A DNA stretch of 64,000 nt from Serratia sp. DD3. GTDB lineage: Bacteria > Pseudomonadota > Gammaproteobacteria > Enterobacterales > Enterobacteriaceae. Shown in pieces: positions 54,267 to 63,917 of this stretch. The position numbers and the translations under genes are program-made. The stretch covers positions 37,435 to 101,434 of the forward strand of contig NZ_AYKS02000108.1 in the NCBI RefSeq assembly GCF_000496755.2. Reading direction: 5' to 3'. The notes under the pieces are model-generated. The model saw nothing but the letters and a program-made list of their open reading frames with translations. It ran no database searches and was not told the DNA's origin. How positions within the stretch are numbered: the stretch's first letter is position 1; the number at the start of each line of letters is the position of its first letter.

Positions 54267-54950
54267 ATGTCTACCCCCCTCACTTGGCATGACGTGATTG
54301 GCAAAGAGAAAGAGCTGCCCTATTTTCTTGAAACACTCGACTTTGTGGCCAACGAGCGCCAATCTGGTAAGACCATTTATCCGCCACAGAAAGATGTGTT
54401 TAATGCTTTCCGTTTTACTGAGTTAGCAGATGTCAAAGTGGTGATCCTCGGCCAGGACCCTTACCACGGCCCCAATCAAGCGCACGGCTTGTCATTTTCT
54501 GTGCAGCCAGGCATTCCGGCACCGCCTTCATTAGTCAATATGTATAAGGAACTGATGACGGATATTCCCGGCTTCGAACGCCCCACACATGGTTGCCTGC
54601 AAAGCTGGGCAGAACAAGGCGTGTTGTTACTCAATACCGTATTAACGGTAGAAGCAGGACGTGCCCATTCTCATGCCAATTTAGGATGGGAAACTTTTAC
54701 TGACCGGGTAATTGCTGCTTTAAATGAAAACCGCGAAGGGGTGGTATTTCTACTGTGGGGAGCACATGCGCAAAAGAAAGGGAATATTATTGACCGCCAA
54801 CGCCATCATGTGTTGAAAGCGCCCCATCCTTCGCCGCTTTCTGCTCACCGCGGCTTTTTGGGTTGCCACCACTTCTCGCAGACCAACCAGTTGCTGCAAC
54901 AGCAAGGCTTGACGCCCATTGACTGGGTACCGGTTCTGCCGCAGGTATAA
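54267..54950 (+). CDS. ung: Uracil-DNA glycosylase
   Basis: Ung removes uracil from DNA. The 227 residues include the catalytic water-activating loop GQDPYHG (Asp64 at 62-68) and [11 protein letters not shown], with a His in the uracil pocket. AGGAG precedes the ATG. It converges with grpE across a repeat-rich terminator. Confidence 0.98.
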   Translation: MSTPLTWHDVIGKEKELPYFLETLDFVANERQSGKTIYPPQKDVFNAFRFTELADVKVVILGQDPYHGPNQAHGLSFSVQPGIPAPPSLVNMYKELMTDIPGFERPTHGCLQSWAEQGVLLLNTVLTVEAGRAHSHANLGWETFTDRVIAALNENREGVVFLLWGAHAQKKGNIIDRQRHHVLKAPHPSPLSAHRGFLGCHHFSQTNQLLQQQGLTPIDWVPVLPQV

Positions 54951-54987
54951 TCGTAAACTCGAAAAAAATGGCACTAGCAACTGACTC

Positions 54988-55017
54988 AAGGCACCTTAAG
55001 GTGCCTTAAGGTGCCTT
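54988..55017. terminator. Terminator with duplicated arm between ung and grpE
   Basis: AAGGCACC-TTAA-GGTGCCTT forms a perfect hairpin, and the right arm is repeated (TTAAGGTGCCTT) directly after it. Two alternative hairpins are therefore possible between the convergent genes. Confidence 0.75.
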
Positions 55018-55033
55018 GATTTACTAAACCAGA

Positions 55034-55618
55034 TCAAGACTTGGCTTTGGAAACCGCCACCATCGCCGGGCGCAGCAGACGGCCATTCAGCGTATAACCT
55101 TTCTGCATTACCATCATCACGTGATTCGGTTGGTGGTCCGCAGACTCCAGCAGGGTCATTGCCTGATGGACATCCGGGTTGAATGGCACATTGATGTCAC
55201 CCACCACTTCGATGCCGTACTTGCGTACCGCATCCAACATGGATTTGAGTGTCAACTCAATCCCTTCGATCATCGGCACCAGCTCGGCATTATTTTTATC
55301 TGCCAGTTCCAATGCACGCTCCAGGCTGTCGATCACTGGCAACAAGTCACCAGAAAACTTCTCCAGGGCGAATTTGTGCGCCTTCTCGACATCGAGTTCA
55401 CTACGACGGCGGATATTTTCCATCTCAGCCTTGGCACGTAGCAGACTTTCACGCTCATGTTGATGGGCTTCGGCCAATTGGGTTTCCAATTCAGCAATAC
55501 GTTCAGCGCGTAGATCAACACCTTCCATCATATCCAGCATGGTTTCATCGTGTTGTGCTTGCTGTTCCATTTCGTCCGAAACTTGCTCGTTTGGCGTTTT
55601 CTGTTCTTTACTACTCAT
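55034..55618 (-). CDS. grpE: Nucleotide exchange factor GrpE
   Basis: GrpE releases ADP from DnaK and acts as a thermosensor in the chaperone cycle. The 194 residues show a long N-terminal coiled coil (about 35-110), then the beta-domain with the signature [15 protein letters not shown] and [18 protein letters not shown]. It diverges from nadK. I did not see an unambiguous sigma32 promoter in the 85-base gap. Confidence 0.97.
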   Translation of the reverse strand: MSSKEQKTPNEQVSDEMEQQAQHDETMLDMMEGVDLRAERIAELETQLAEAHQHERESLLRAKAEMENIRRRSELDVEKAHKFALEKFSGDLLPVIDSLERALELADKNNAELVPMIEGIELTLKSMLDAVRKYGIEVVGDINVPFNPDVHQAMTLLESADHQPNHVMMVMQKGYTLNGRLLRPAMVAVSKAKS

Positions 55619-55742
55619 GAATATCTCCGCGTTTTAGCATTAATCCCGCAACTTCGTTTATTATGGGGATCAAAAATGGGCTTTCAAGTCAACCAGTCAC
55701 AATGTGGGACATAAACAACCCCAGGTGAGGAAAAGCACCGCC

Positions 55743-56621
55743 ATGAATAAAAAATTTACCTGTATTGGCATTGTTGGACATCCGCGTCACCCTTCTGCTC
55801 TGGCAACCCACGAGATGCTATTTCAATGGTTAACCTCGTTAGGCTACCCGGTGATGATTGAAAGCCAGATTGCGCAGGATCTCAAGCTGAAAAACGCGGT
55901 AACTGGCAGCTTGGCGGATATTGGGCAACACGCCGACCTTGCCGTGGTGGTTGGTGGGGATGGCAATATGCTGGGGGCGGCACGGGTCTTGGCACGTTAT
56001 GACATCAAAGTGATTGGGGTTAACCGGGGGAATCTCGGCTTCCTGACCGATCTTGATCCTGATAATGCGCTCCAGCAACTGGCCGACGTGCTAGAAGGCG
56101 AATATATCGACGAGCAACGTTTTCTGCTGGAAGCTATCGTTCATAAAGATCACCAGCAATGCCGCATCAGCACCGCCATTAACGAAGTGGTGCTACACCC
56201 CGGCAAAGTTGCCCACATGATCGAATTCGAAGTTTACATTGATGACCGCTTTGCTTTCTCGCAACGTTCCGATGGCCTGATTATCGCCACGCCAACCGGC
56301 TCTACTGCTTATTCGCTTTCTGCGGGAGGGCCAATATTAACCCCGTCGTTAGAAGCCATTGCGCTGGTTCCCATGTTCCCGCATACCCTTTCGGCTCGGC
56401 CATTGGTCATTAATGGCAACAGCACCATCAGGCTAAAATTTTCCCATACCGGTAGTGATCTGGAAATCAGTTGTGACAGCCAGATAGCCCTGCCGATTCA
56501 GGAGAGTGAAGAAGTATTAATCCGCCGCAGTGATTTCCACCTGAATTTGATTCACCCAAAGGATTACAACTACTTCAATACCCTGAGCACCAAACTGGGC
56601 TGGTCAAAAAAATTGTTCTAA
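55743..56621 (+). CDS. nadK: NAD kinase
   Basis: NadK phosphorylates NAD to NADP. The 292 residues from the ATG at 55743 ([19 protein letters not shown]) carry the GGDGN motif at 71-75 with catalytic Asp73, and the glycine-rich [17 protein letters not shown] longer frame from 55704 is open but begins in the intergenic region. It precedes recN, as in E. coli. Confidence 0.97.
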   Translation: MNKKFTCIGIVGHPRHPSALATHEMLFQWLTSLGYPVMIESQIAQDLKLKNAVTGSLADIGQHADLAVVVGGDGNMLGAARVLARYDIKVIGVNRGNLGFLTDLDPDNALQQLADVLEGEYIDEQRFLLEAIVHKDHQQCRISTAINEVVLHPGKVAHMIEFEVYIDDRFAFSQRSDGLIIATPTGSTAYSLSAGGPILTPSLEAIALVPMFPHTLSARPLVINGNSTIRLKFSHTGSDLEISCDSQIALPIQESEEVLIRRSDFHLNLIHPKDYNYFNTLSTKLGWSKKLF

Positions 56622-56655
56622 AAAATAATTGTTCTAAAAAATGCCCGGGCCTCTT

Positions 56656-56675
56656 TACTGTATATAAAACCAGTT
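56656..56675 (+). promoter_or_regulatory. LexA box 1 of recN
   Basis: TACTGTATATAAAACCAGTT fits the SOS box with one change in the right half (CCAG for ACAG). Confidence 0.75.
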
Positions 56676-56677
56676 TA

Positions 56678-56697
56678 TACTGTATGAAATCACAGTT
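56678..56697 (+). promoter_or_regulatory. LexA box 2 of recN
   Basis: TACTGTATGAAATCACAGTT contains CTGT-N8-ACAG without mismatch. Two boxes, 22 bp apart, imply tight repression and strong SOS induction, as known for E. coli recN. Confidence 0.88.
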
Positions 56698-56723
56698 GTG
56701 AATTTATACACGGGAGAGGCCCT

Positions 56724-58385
56724 ATGTTAGCCCAATTGACCATCAACAATTTTGCTATCGTTCGCGAACTGGAAATCGACTTCCAATCGGGTATGACTGC
56801 TATCACCGGTGAAACCGGTGCCGGTAAATCAATTGCCATTGATGCATTAGGTCTCTGCCTGGGTAACCGTGCTGACGGTAACGTTGTCCGCCAGGGGGCG
56901 GCTCGTGCCGATATCTGCGCACGTTTTTCGTTGGCTGACACCCCCTCTGCCCGTGAATGGCTGGAACAAAATCAACTGGATGACAGCAATGAGTGCCTAT
57001 TACGCCGCGTAATCAGTGCGGATGGGCGCTCACGTGGCTTTATTAATGGCACTGCGGTGCCGCTCTCGCAATTGCGCGATCTCGGCCAGCACCTGATCCA
57101 GATCCACGGTCAACATGCTCACCAATTGCTATTGAAACCTGAACACCAAAAGCTGTTGTTGGATGCCTATGCCAGCGAACCTGAGCTATTGGCCGCCATG
57201 CGCCAGGCTTACCAACAATGGCACCAAAGCTGCCGCGAACTGGCACACCATCAACAGCAGTCCATTGAACGTGATGCGCGCATACAACTGCTGCAGTATC
57301 AGTTGAAAGAGCTGAATGAGTTTGCCCCGCAAGGCGGTGAGTTTGAACAGATCGATACCGAATATAAACGCCTGGCCAACAGTGGCCAGTTATTGACCCT
57401 CAGCCAGCAAGCGCTGCAACTGTTGGCTGATGATGATGAGCATAATATGCTCAGCCAACTCCACAGCACCAAGCATCTGTTAGCTGAACTGACCAGCATG
57501 GACGATAAATTAAGCGGTTTGCTCAACATGCTGGAAGAAGCCTCAATTCAAATCAGCGAAGCCAGCGACGAGTTACGCCATTATGCCGACAGCATGGACC
57601 TTGACCCCAACCGGCTACATGAACTTGAACAGCGGCTTTCCCAACAAATGAGCCTGGCACGCAAACACCATGTCTCGCCAGAAGAGTTGCCCAATCTGCA
57701 TCAGCAACTGTTGGCAGAACAACAACAACTGGCACAACAGGAAAGCTGCCAGCAACAACTTAGCCAGGCCGTCAGCCTGCATCATCAGCACGCATTGGAT
57801 CTGGCTCAGCAACTGCATCAGAAACGCCAGCACTATGCCACTGAACTGAACCTGTTGATTACCGAAAGCATGAACACGCTCTCTATGCCACACGGTCAAT
57901 TCAATATTGAGGTCAATTTTGAACCTGAATACCTGGGTAGTGAAGGGGCAAGCCGTATTGAATTCTTTGTTTCTACCAACCCTGGGCAACCGCTGCAAGC
58001 TCTGGCAAAAGTCGCCTCAGGCGGTGAGCTTTCCCGTATTGCGCTGGCAATCCAGGTGATTACGGCACGTAAAATGGAAACCCCAGCGCTGATATTCGAT
58101 GAAGTTGATGTGGGGATCAGTGGTCCAACTGCGGCGATCGTTGGTCGCCTGTTACGTCAGCTAGGGGAATCGACTCAAGTGATGTGTGTCACACACTTGC
58201 CGCAGGTTGCTGGTTGTGGTCATCAACATTTCTTTGTCAGCAAACAAACAGACGGTACCGAGACCGAAACACAGATGCTGCAACTAGATAAACGGGCCCG
58301 GTTACAAGAGCTGGCACGCCTGCTGGGGGGGAGTGAAGTCACCAAAAATACCTTGGCAAATGCAAAAGAACTGCTAGCCGCATAA
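56724..58385 (+). CDS. recN: DNA repair protein RecN
   Basis: RecN is an SMC-like ATPase that holds broken ends during double-strand break repair. The 553 residues have Walker A GETGAGKS at 29-36, a coiled-coil middle (about 150-370) that is very rich in Gln and Leu ([20 protein letters not shown]), the signature [15 protein letters not shown] and the Walker B region [13 protein letters not shown]. Two LexA boxes precede it. bamE follows. Confidence 0.97.
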   Translation: MLAQLTINNFAIVRELEIDFQSGMTAITGETGAGKSIAIDALGLCLGNRADGNVVRQGAARADICARFSLADTPSAREWLEQNQLDDSNECLLRRVISADGRSRGFINGTAVPLSQLRDLGQHLIQIHGQHAHQLLLKPEHQKLLLDAYASEPELLAAMRQAYQQWHQSCRELAHHQQQSIERDARIQLLQYQLKELNEFAPQGGEFEQIDTEYKRLANSGQLLTLSQQALQLLADDDEHNMLSQLHSTKHLLAELTSMDDKLSGLLNMLEEASIQISEASDELRHYADSMDLDPNRLHELEQRLSQQMSLARKHHVSPEELPNLHQQLLAEQQQLAQQESCQQQLSQAVSLHHQHALDLAQQLHQKRQHYATELNLLITESMNTLSMPHGQFNIEVNFEPEYLGSEGASRIEFFVSTNPGQPLQALAKVASGGELSRIALAIQVITARKMETPALIFDEVDVGISGPTAAIVGRLLRQLGESTQVMCVTHLPQVAGCGHQHFFVSKQTDGTETETQMLQLDKRARLQELARLLGGSEVTKNTLANAKELLAA

Positions 58386-58488
58386 CTTTTTTACGTTTCC
58401 GAGGTCATATAGAAGCCCTGTAAAGGTTCCCAACTGCTGCAAGGTCTATTATCATCAGTATCCTATGCCCTAAAGGAATGTAATTACT

Positions 58489-58827
58489 ATGCGTTGTAAA
58501 ATGCTGACAGCTGCCGCTGTAGTTCTTGTGATGCTGACTGCAGGCTGTTCTACTTTTCAAAAGTTGGTCTATCGGCCTGATATCAACCAGGGTAACTACC
58601 TGACACCGGCCTCTGTGGCAAAAATCCACAAGGGGATGACACAACAACAGGTTGCTTACACATTGGGCACACCAATGGTACAGGATCCGTTTGGTAGCCA
58701 AACGTGGTTCTACGTGTTCCGTCAACACCCTAGCCATGAACCAGTAACTCAGAAAACGCTGACACTGACCTTCGATAGCGCAGGTATCTTGACGGATATA
58801 CAGAACAAGCCAGCGTTGGCTAAATAA
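58489..58827 (+). CDS. bamE: Outer-membrane assembly lipoprotein BamE
   Basis: BamE (SmpA) is a small lipoprotein of the BAM complex that binds BamA-BamD and phosphatidylglycerol; BamB is at the other end of the window. The 112 residues show the lipobox LTAGC (Cys20) and the conserved fold [24 protein letters not shown]. It follows recN and ends at a strong terminator. Confidence 0.97.
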   Translation: MRCKMLTAAAVVLVMLTAGCSTFQKLVYRPDINQGNYLTPASVAKIHKGMTQQQVAYTLGTPMVQDPFGSQTWFYVFRQHPSHEPVTQKTLTLTFDSAGILTDIQNKPALAK

Positions 58828-58893
58828 GCAAGAGTGCGTTGTCTCTATTCGTATCGGGACAACACTGAGAGCACACAGTCTGAAGATGAAGAT

Positions 58894-58919
58894 AAGGCAC
58901 AGCCGTGCCTTGTCTTATT
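58894..58919 (+). terminator. Rho-independent terminator of bamE
   Basis: A 7-bp stem (AAGGCAC/GTGCCTT, 58894-58911) is followed after TGTCTTA by a T-run that reaches into the last codons of the convergent rnfH. Confidence 0.82.
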
Positions 58920-59208
58920 TTTTTGCTTTTTCGGCTTTTTCAGCCCGTTGGCGGCGTAATTCTTTCGGGTCGGCAAGCAAAGGGCGATAAATCTCCACCC
59001 GATCACCCTCATTAAGTACATCCTGCAATTTGGCGGGTCGACTATAAATGCCCACTTTATTGCTGGCTAGATCGATATCATGGCGTAATTCCAACAGCCC
59101 TGAAGCCTGAATGGCCTGTTCAACCGTAGCCCCTGCTGGCAACGTAACCTGGCGCAGATACTGGCGTTCTGGCAATGCATAAACCACTTCAACGCATATT
59201 TCAGACAC
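58915..59208 (-). CDS. rnfH: RnfH, ubiquitin-like protein
   Basis: RnfH is a small beta-grasp protein of the ThiS/MoaD class with no known reaction. It forms a conserved pair with ratA. I chose the GTG at 59208 (97 residues, starting [13 protein letters not shown]) because GAGG lies 6 bases upstream; a GTG at 59226 would add six residues. The C-terminus is basic and helical ([18 protein letters not shown]). It overlaps the ratA stop by 8 bases. Confidence 0.92.
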   Translation of the reverse strand: MSEICVEVVYALPERQYLRQVTLPAGATVEQAIQASGLLELRHDIDLASNKVGIYSRPAKLQDVLNEGDRVEIYRPLLADPKELRRQRAEKAEKAKK

Positions 59209-59635
59209 GATAGACCTCTTTGGCACGCTGAGTGAACGCCTGCACCATATTCCCCGTCAGCTCCTTGAACACCTTACCAAAGGCCAGCTCAACCAGCTTA
59301 TTGGTGAACTCAAACTCCAGATGCAACTCAACTTTACACGCTTCTGGGCTTAATGCGGTGAACTGCCAGCCCCCCATCAGCTTACGGAATGGACCATCAA
59401 CCAATTGCATATTAATGCGTTGATTATCCAACAAAGTATTACGTGTGGTGAACGTCTTACTAATACCCGCCTTTGCAACCTCAACTGCAGCCGTCATCTC
59501 ATTAGGGGAAGCAGCAATCACCCGGCTGCCGACACAACCTGGCAGAAATTCGGGGTAAGAAGAGACATCATTAACCAACTGGTACATCTGCTCGGCACTA
59601 AAAGGCACCAATGCAGAGCGACTGATCTGAGGCAT
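59201..59635 (-). CDS. ratA: Ribosome association toxin RatA / START-domain protein
   Basis: RatA (YfjG) has a START/polyketide-cyclase fold. In E. coli it binds 50S subunits and hinders 70S formation when overproduced; orthologues (Coq10) bind ubiquinone, so its normal role may be in quinone handling. The 144 residues start at the ATG at 59635 ([24 protein letters not shown]...). Upstream codons to 59707 are open but not family-like. It diverges from smpB. Confidence 0.93.
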   Translation of the reverse strand: MPQISRSALVPFSAEQMYQLVNDVSSYPEFLPGCVGSRVIAASPNEMTAAVEVAKAGISKTFTTRNTLLDNQRINMQLVDGPFRKLMGGWQFTALSPEACKVELHLEFEFTNKLVELAFGKVFKELTGNMVQAFTQRAKEVYRV

Positions 59636-59793
59636 ATCATTTCCTGTAAGGCACAAAACGTGCGAATAGTACCATTTATCTGTGGCCAGACAAAAATCTG
59701 CTACCATTTGAGGCGTTCAAAAAGAAGAAATAGCGCAGGTACAGAGCGTTAAGGGATTTCTTTCGTGGTTTCATCCAGTATAATGAGCAGACT

Positions 59794-60276
59794 ATGACAA
59801 AGAAAAAAGCCCACAAACCCGGTTCCGCAACTATTGCGCAGAACAAGCGAGCACGTTTCGAGTACTCCATTGAAGAGGAGATCGAGGCGGGCTTGTCGCT
59901 GCAAGGTTGGGAAGTAAAATCACTACGTGCTGGCAAAGCTAACATCAGCGATAGCTATGTGATATTTCGTAACGGTGAAGCCTATCTATTCGGTGCCACC
60001 ATTTCCCCACTGAATGTCGCATCAACTCATGTGGTCTGCGATCCAACACGTTCCCGAAAACTGTTACTGAAAAAGCGTGAGCTAGATTCATTAATTGGCC
60101 GCGTTACCCGTGACGGGTATACCGTTGTTGCCCTCTCCATGTATTGGAAAAATGCCTGGAGCAAAGTAAAAATTGGTGTAGCCAAGGGTAAAAAAGAACA
60201 CGATAAGCGCGATGATATTAAAGATCGTGAATGGCAGACGGCGAAAGCCCGTATCATGAAGCATGCCAATCGTTAA
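59794..60276 (+). CDS. smpB: SsrA-binding protein SmpB
   Basis: SmpB binds tmRNA and takes it to stalled ribosomes. The 160 residues contain the OB-fold core ([26 protein letters not shown] begins near 28) and a basic C-terminal tail (about 130-160, [20 protein letters not shown]) that enters the mRNA channel. Its partner ssrA begins 50 bases later. Confidence 0.98.
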   Translation: MTKKKAHKPGSATIAQNKRARFEYSIEEEIEAGLSLQGWEVKSLRAGKANISDSYVIFRNGEAYLFGATISPLNVASTHVVCDPTRSRKLLLKKRELDSLIGRVTRDGYTVVALSMYWKNAWSKVKIGVAKGKKEHDKRDDIKDREWQTAKARIMKHANR

Positions 60277-60325
60277 GTCTCTGGCTTAACCGGAATGATT
60301 TCTGATATACTGCTGACAGTTACTT

Positions 60326-60688
60326 GGGGCTGATTCTGGATTCGACGGGATTTGCGAAGCCCAAGGAGCATGCCGAGGGGCGGTTTGCCTCGTAAAAAGC
60401 CGCAAAAAAATAGTCGCAAACGACGAAAACTACGCACTAGCAGCTTAATACCCTGCCTAGAGCCCTCTCTCCCTAGCTTCCGCTCTTAAGACGGGGATCA
60501 AGAGAGGTCAAACCCAAAAGAGATCGTGTGGAGACCTTGCCTGGGGTTGAAGCACTAAATTTAATCAGGCTAGTTTGTTAGTGGCGTGTCCATCCGCAGC
60601 TGACCGGCGAATGTAAAGATTGACTAAGCATGTAGTGCCGACGGCGTAGTAATTTCGGACGGGGGTTCAAATCCCCCCAGCTCCACCA
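60326..60688 (+). ncRNA. ssrA: Transfer-messenger RNA (tmRNA)
   Basis: The 363-nt RNA starts GGGGCUGAUUCUGG and ends with the tRNA-like 3' part GGGGGUUCAAAUCCCCCCAGCUCCACCA. The tag frame at 60416-60448 encodes ANDENYALAA and a stop, the enterobacterial tag. A TATACT -10 lies at 60306-60311. With SmpB it frees stalled ribosomes and marks the product for proteolysis. The 3' end is a frequent integration site for phages and islands, and foreign DNA does follow here. Confidence 0.98.
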
Positions 60689-60730
60689 AATAATGATCCG
60701 GGTATCACCAGATAAGCCCGGAGAAGTACG

Positions 60731-60766
60731 AAAAGCCCGCATGGTGTAAGCCTTGCGGGCTTTTTT
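60731..60766 (+). terminator. Rho-independent terminator of ssrA
   Basis: An 11-bp stem (AAAAGCCCGCA arms, 60731-60764) is followed by TTTTTT. It ends the tmRNA transcript about 45 bases after the mature 3' end. Confidence 0.93.
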
Positions 60767-60817
60767 GTGTCTTTAACTTTCTAACCATATCCGGGGGAAT
60801 CTGGGATTTATAGACGT

Positions 60818-60828
60818 ACGTTTAGGTA
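60818..60828 (+). repeat. Left copy of an 11-bp direct repeat around the unknown gene
   Basis: ACGTTTAGGTA occurs here and again at 61547-61557, on either side of the unrecognised gene. The segment between the ssrA terminator and that gene holds nothing else that I recognise. Confidence 0.5.
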
Positions 60829-60912
60829 AGTGCGACCAGTTTTTCTATAAATCTTTTTTTCTTGGCCGCTTTACCGTAACTTACTACTAATGACAATCCC
60901 CAAGGATTGATG

Positions 60913-61419
60913 ATGACAGCACGAATACCAAGCACAGTTTTTACTGTCTGTGTCTCTATGACTGACTGGACATGTTGCCCTGACGAGTACGGCCCTTTCT
61001 GCCCCAATACAGATTTAAAAGCAGCGCTGGAAGCTATGCATATCAATCTCAATATTTGCAATCTAAACGATTACTATTTTGACGATATTACGGTAGGAAC
61101 AGGTGACATTCTGGTGTTCAAATCATCACAACTTACAAATACCTACTTTATTGCAGATCTGTATCGTGAAATAACCGACCAACTAGACATTGTCGCCTTT
61201 TATGTAAGTAGCCCTCACCAAGAGGTTTTTGAGCAGGCAAAACCTTATCTACGGCACTTCTTCGATAATGCAAAGTGTCAAATAGCCTATGAGGAAAGCT
61301 GTTCATCGATGGTGGTCAATAACATTGTGAAAAGCAAATCAGGTGATGTGTATCGTGTCATAAAAGAAGCGCATTACAGGCAAAAAGTTATTTTTGAAAC
61401 TGGACGTTTTGCTAATTAA
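60913..61419 (+). CDS. Unrecognised protein, accessory gene beside ssrA
   Basis: I do not recognise this 168-residue protein. It has no signal peptide or membrane segment. Its N-terminal part is Cys-rich (TVCVSMTDWTCCPDEYGPFCPNTD), and it has alternating beta and helical stretches: DILVFKSSQ, FIADLYREI, VAFYVSS, EVFEQAKPYLRHFFD, CQIAYEES. It is acidic overall. I chose the ATG at 60913, 6 bases after AAGGA; an ATG at 60910 is possible. It lies between ssrA and phage-derived DNA, has coding-like composition, and is more AT-rich than its neighbours, which suggests transfer. Cargo of a phage or island is the likely class; no function is claimed. Confidence 0.7.
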   Translation: MTARIPSTVFTVCVSMTDWTCCPDEYGPFCPNTDLKAALEAMHINLNICNLNDYYFDDITVGTGDILVFKSSQLTNTYFIADLYREITDQLDIVAFYVSSPHQEVFEQAKPYLRHFFDNAKCQIAYEESCSSMVVNNIVKSKSGDVYRVIKEAHYRQKVIFETGRFAN

Positions 61420-61541
61420 AGGATTTAACAAGGCATAGATGAGACCACTCTTCCTGTCTTGCTCACAGTAGTTTGACCTGCTAGTTATGCATTGAAATAT
61501 TTGCTTAAAAATCACTCAAAGAATGATCACTTTTTATAATT

Positions 61542-61562
61542 GGTACACGTTTAGGTACACGT
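61542..61562 (+). repeat. GGTACACGT double repeat, with right copy of the 11-bp repeat
   Basis: GGTACACGT appears twice, 12 bp apart (61542 and 61554), and ACGTTTAGGTA at 61547-61557 equals the copy at 60818. Short repeats of this kind occur in attachment regions of integrases, but no integrase gene is in the window. Confidence 0.5.
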
Positions 61563-61602
61563 GAAAAGTCTGAACTCGATTTTTATCAATAATTACAATA
61601 AA

Positions 61603-61857
61603 TTAATCTAAAAATTCAGATTCGCCGGTGGCGGGTTCATATTCAAACCAGCCCCCATCGGGGTATTGCGTCCCGCAGCCCTCTGGAGAACTCGACGGCG
61701 GCGGGAACTGATTAGAGTTTATGGCCGGTAGCACAAAAGCGGTGGCCAGATTGCCACCCGTACTGAGCACCACCTCCTGCTCATCGGGTGATGGACACCA
61801 CCAAGTACGAGCACTGCCGGCGTGGAAGGTCAACCAGTTGATCCAGTTGGTTTCAAG
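61603..61857 (-). pseudogene. Fragment of P2-type phage baseplate assembly gene V
   Basis: The 84 codons left encode LETNWINWLTFHAGSARTWW..., then CPSPDEQ, GGNLATAFVLPAINS, and YPDGGWFEYEPATGESEF. This closely follows the middle of P2 gpV as I recall it (TDWLQWLTHRAGRSRTWWAP, SVGEQ, GGELDTAFVLPGIYSGDN, FPDGAVIEYEPET), the spike protein of the tail baseplate. The 5' third is cut off at the IS66 end (61858) and the C-terminal 80-90 residues are lost through an early TAA. No start codon remains. It is a prophage remnant. Confidence 0.85.
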
Positions 61858-61886
61858 GTAACCGCCGTTAAATCGACGTATTTGTC

Positions 61887-63503
61887 CTATTCATATTGCG
61901 GCACATTTTTTGAAAAAGGAGCCAGGTCAACATTCCACGGTAACAGTGCTTCTATCTTTTCCACCGTATCGGCTTCACCAATGCGTTCCAGCACATGTTG
62001 GATATAGGCCGCTGGCTCCAGATTGTTGGCTTTCGCTGTTTCAATCAGGGAATAACAGCAGGCACTGGCTCGGGCCCCTTGAGAACTGTCGGCAAACAAC
62101 CACGCTTTTCTGCCCACCGCAAACGGGCGTATCGCATTCTCCGCCAACACATTGCTGATATTCAGATAACCGTGTTCGCAGTAGCCGATCAGCGATGCCC
62201 AATGGTTGAGCGTGTACTCCATCGCCCGGCGTGTCAGTGAGCCTTTCATCACTGAACCAACATTTTTCTCCAGCCACACTTTGAAGGTGGCAAGCAAAGG
62301 CTCGCTGTGTTGCTGGCGAGCCTGATACTTATCCTGTTCGGCAAGCCCCTGAATGGCGCGTTCTATCCCGTACAGTTTGCCAATGTACCCTAATGCCACA
62401 TCGGCCTTGGTGGGCGCAGTGTTTGATGTTTTTTTCCCTTTGGGTACCGCCTTGCCCGCTTCAACATATTTGCGCCGAGCATGATCCCAACAACCAATAC
62501 GCACCAGTTGGTTTTCACGACATACCTCGGCATAGCCGGCATAACCATCGGTTTGCAAAATACCCGTAAAGTCCTGCAACAGACGCACGGGAACGCTCCC
62601 CGCACGACTCGGGTCATAATCAAACAAGACCGACGGTTTATCCGGTGGTCCCCCACGTACCACCCACATCCATTTGTCCGATTGGGCCGTTTTACCGTCT
62701 TCTTTCAGCACTTGAATGCGTGTTTCATCCATTTGCAGATAGCGACTGCTGTTTTGCACTTCACGCATTAAGTTAAGCAGCGGTTGAAATACCTCGGCTA
62801 GTCGGATGATCCAGTGAGCCATATTGGTGCGGGCTACCGAGTGGCCACTGCGGGCCACGATACTTTCCAGGCGGTACAGCGGCAAGCCATCGGCATACTT
62901 GGCCACGATGATATAGGCCAACAACGAGACGGTGGCAAAACACTTACCCAGCGGATGAACCGGGCGCTGAGCCGCGACGATAACCTCGTTACCATCGCGC
63001 TCAAATACCGCTTTTTCCTGCCAGTATTCGATAACTTTCATTTGGGCGGGAATATAGGCCAACTCTTCTTTGACCTTGCTGAAGAAAGTGCGACTGGCCC
63101 CGGCTTTTTCTTCGTCGGACAGGCACAACTCCACCCGCTCACGCAGTAAGTTATCGGAAAAACCTCGCTGCCGGGTGGTCTTTTTCGGCGAGGACGGCGT
63201 GGCCTCTTCCTCGGGCAGTTGTGCTGATAAAGCCTCAATCGCCACTTCCAGTTCTGCTTCATCGAACAGAGAAATCTGGTCGGCGTTGCGCTCGCTGCTG
63301 GCAGCAAACTGTTGGGCTCTTTTGAGCCGGAGTTGTTCTTCCAGCAACGCGACATAACGTTCCAGATGCTGGATAGCGTCATCTTTTGATTGGATGACTT
63401 CATCTTTAGACTGAAGCTGTTGACGTAATTCCACCACCAACTCAACCGCAGATAAACTGCGGTTGTCAGGTTGTTTGCTTGATGGGGGAGCAGGCTTTTT
63501 CAT
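61887..63503 (-). CDS. tnpC: IS66 family transposase TnpC
   Basis: This is the DDE transposase of the element. From the ATG at 63503 it has 538 residues: a coiled-coil N-terminus (about 20-70, LRQQLQSKDEVIQSKDDAIQ), a helix-turn-helix and zinc-finger-like region, and the catalytic domain with the acidic residues in LQMDETRIQVL, LQTDGYAGYAEV and NVLAENAIRPFAVGRKAWLF. The frame has no break, so it may be active. An upstream ATG (63545) would add 14 residues. Confidence 0.93.
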   Translation of the reverse strand: MKKPAPPSSKQPDNRSLSAVELVVELRQQLQSKDEVIQSKDDAIQHLERYVALLEEQLRLKRAQQFAASSERNADQISLFDEAELEVAIEALSAQLPEEEATPSSPKKTTRQRGFSDNLLRERVELCLSDEEKAGASRTFFSKVKEELAYIPAQMKVIEYWQEKAVFERDGNEVIVAAQRPVHPLGKCFATVSLLAYIIVAKYADGLPLYRLESIVARSGHSVARTNMAHWIIRLAEVFQPLLNLMREVQNSSRYLQMDETRIQVLKEDGKTAQSDKWMWVVRGGPPDKPSVLFDYDPSRAGSVPVRLLQDFTGILQTDGYAGYAEVCRENQLVRIGCWDHARRKYVEAGKAVPKGKKTSNTAPTKADVALGYIGKLYGIERAIQGLAEQDKYQARQQHSEPLLATFKVWLEKNVGSVMKGSLTRRAMEYTLNHWASLIGYCEHGYLNISNVLAENAIRPFAVGRKAWLFADSSQGARASACCYSLIETAKANNLEPAAYIQHVLERIGEADTVEKIEALLPWNVDLAPFSKNVPQYE

Positions 63504-63548
63504 GAGGGAAATAATAACAAAAACAGCCGGATAATGCACGTTCACGGC

Positions 63549-63917
63549 TTAATTTACCCTGTCATAATGCAGTTTTTTATGTCCATTGAGCAGACGGATA
63601 TCGTAACCATCCAGCAGCCAATTAATCTGTTCACCGGTCAGCGGCAACAGGTCATCAGCCAGGCTGGGCCACTTAAACTTCTCCTCGGCCAGTGCCTTAT
63701 AATAGAGAACAAAGCCATTATCCTCCCACATCAGACATTTGATTTTATTGCGCTGACGGTTGGTAAAGGCATACAGTGCCCCGGTAAAGGGATTATGGCC
63801 CAGTTCCTGTTCAATCAGTGCCGCCAGACCATTCACCTGCTTACGAAAATCGATGGGGGCGCGATAAAGATAAATGTGCGGCATCGCCAGCGCGGGGCGT
63901 AAGTGATGGTTACGCAT
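63549..63917 (-). CDS. tnpB: IS66 accessory protein TnpB
   Basis: The 122-residue protein belongs to the IS66 Orf2/TnpB family (unrelated to the TnpB of IS200/IS605). Family marks are IYLYRAPIDFRKQVNGLAALIEQ, YAFTNRQRNKIKCLMWEDNGFVLYYK and a C-terminal helix. It is needed for transposition with TnpA and TnpC but its action is unclear. The ATG overlaps the tnpA stop (TGATG). Confidence 0.93.
   Translation of the reverse strand: MRNHHLRPALAMPHIYLYRAPIDFRKQVNGLAALIEQELGHNPFTGALYAFTNRQRNKIKCLMWEDNGFVLYYKALAEEKFKWPSLADDLLPLTGEQINWLLDGYDIRLLNGHKKLHYDRVN

Noticed and set aside
60822..61061. 79-codon minus-strand frame overlapping the unknown accessory gene
   Set aside because: The plus-strand frame is longer, has a proper ribosome-binding site and better composition; this one is probably its shadow, though the 85 bases outside the overlap keep a small doubt.
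60689..61857. Second copy of the ssrA 3' end as attR in the window
   Set aside because: I searched by eye for a repeat of the terminal GGTTCAAATCCCCCCAGCTCCACCA and found none; if it exists it must lie beyond 64000.
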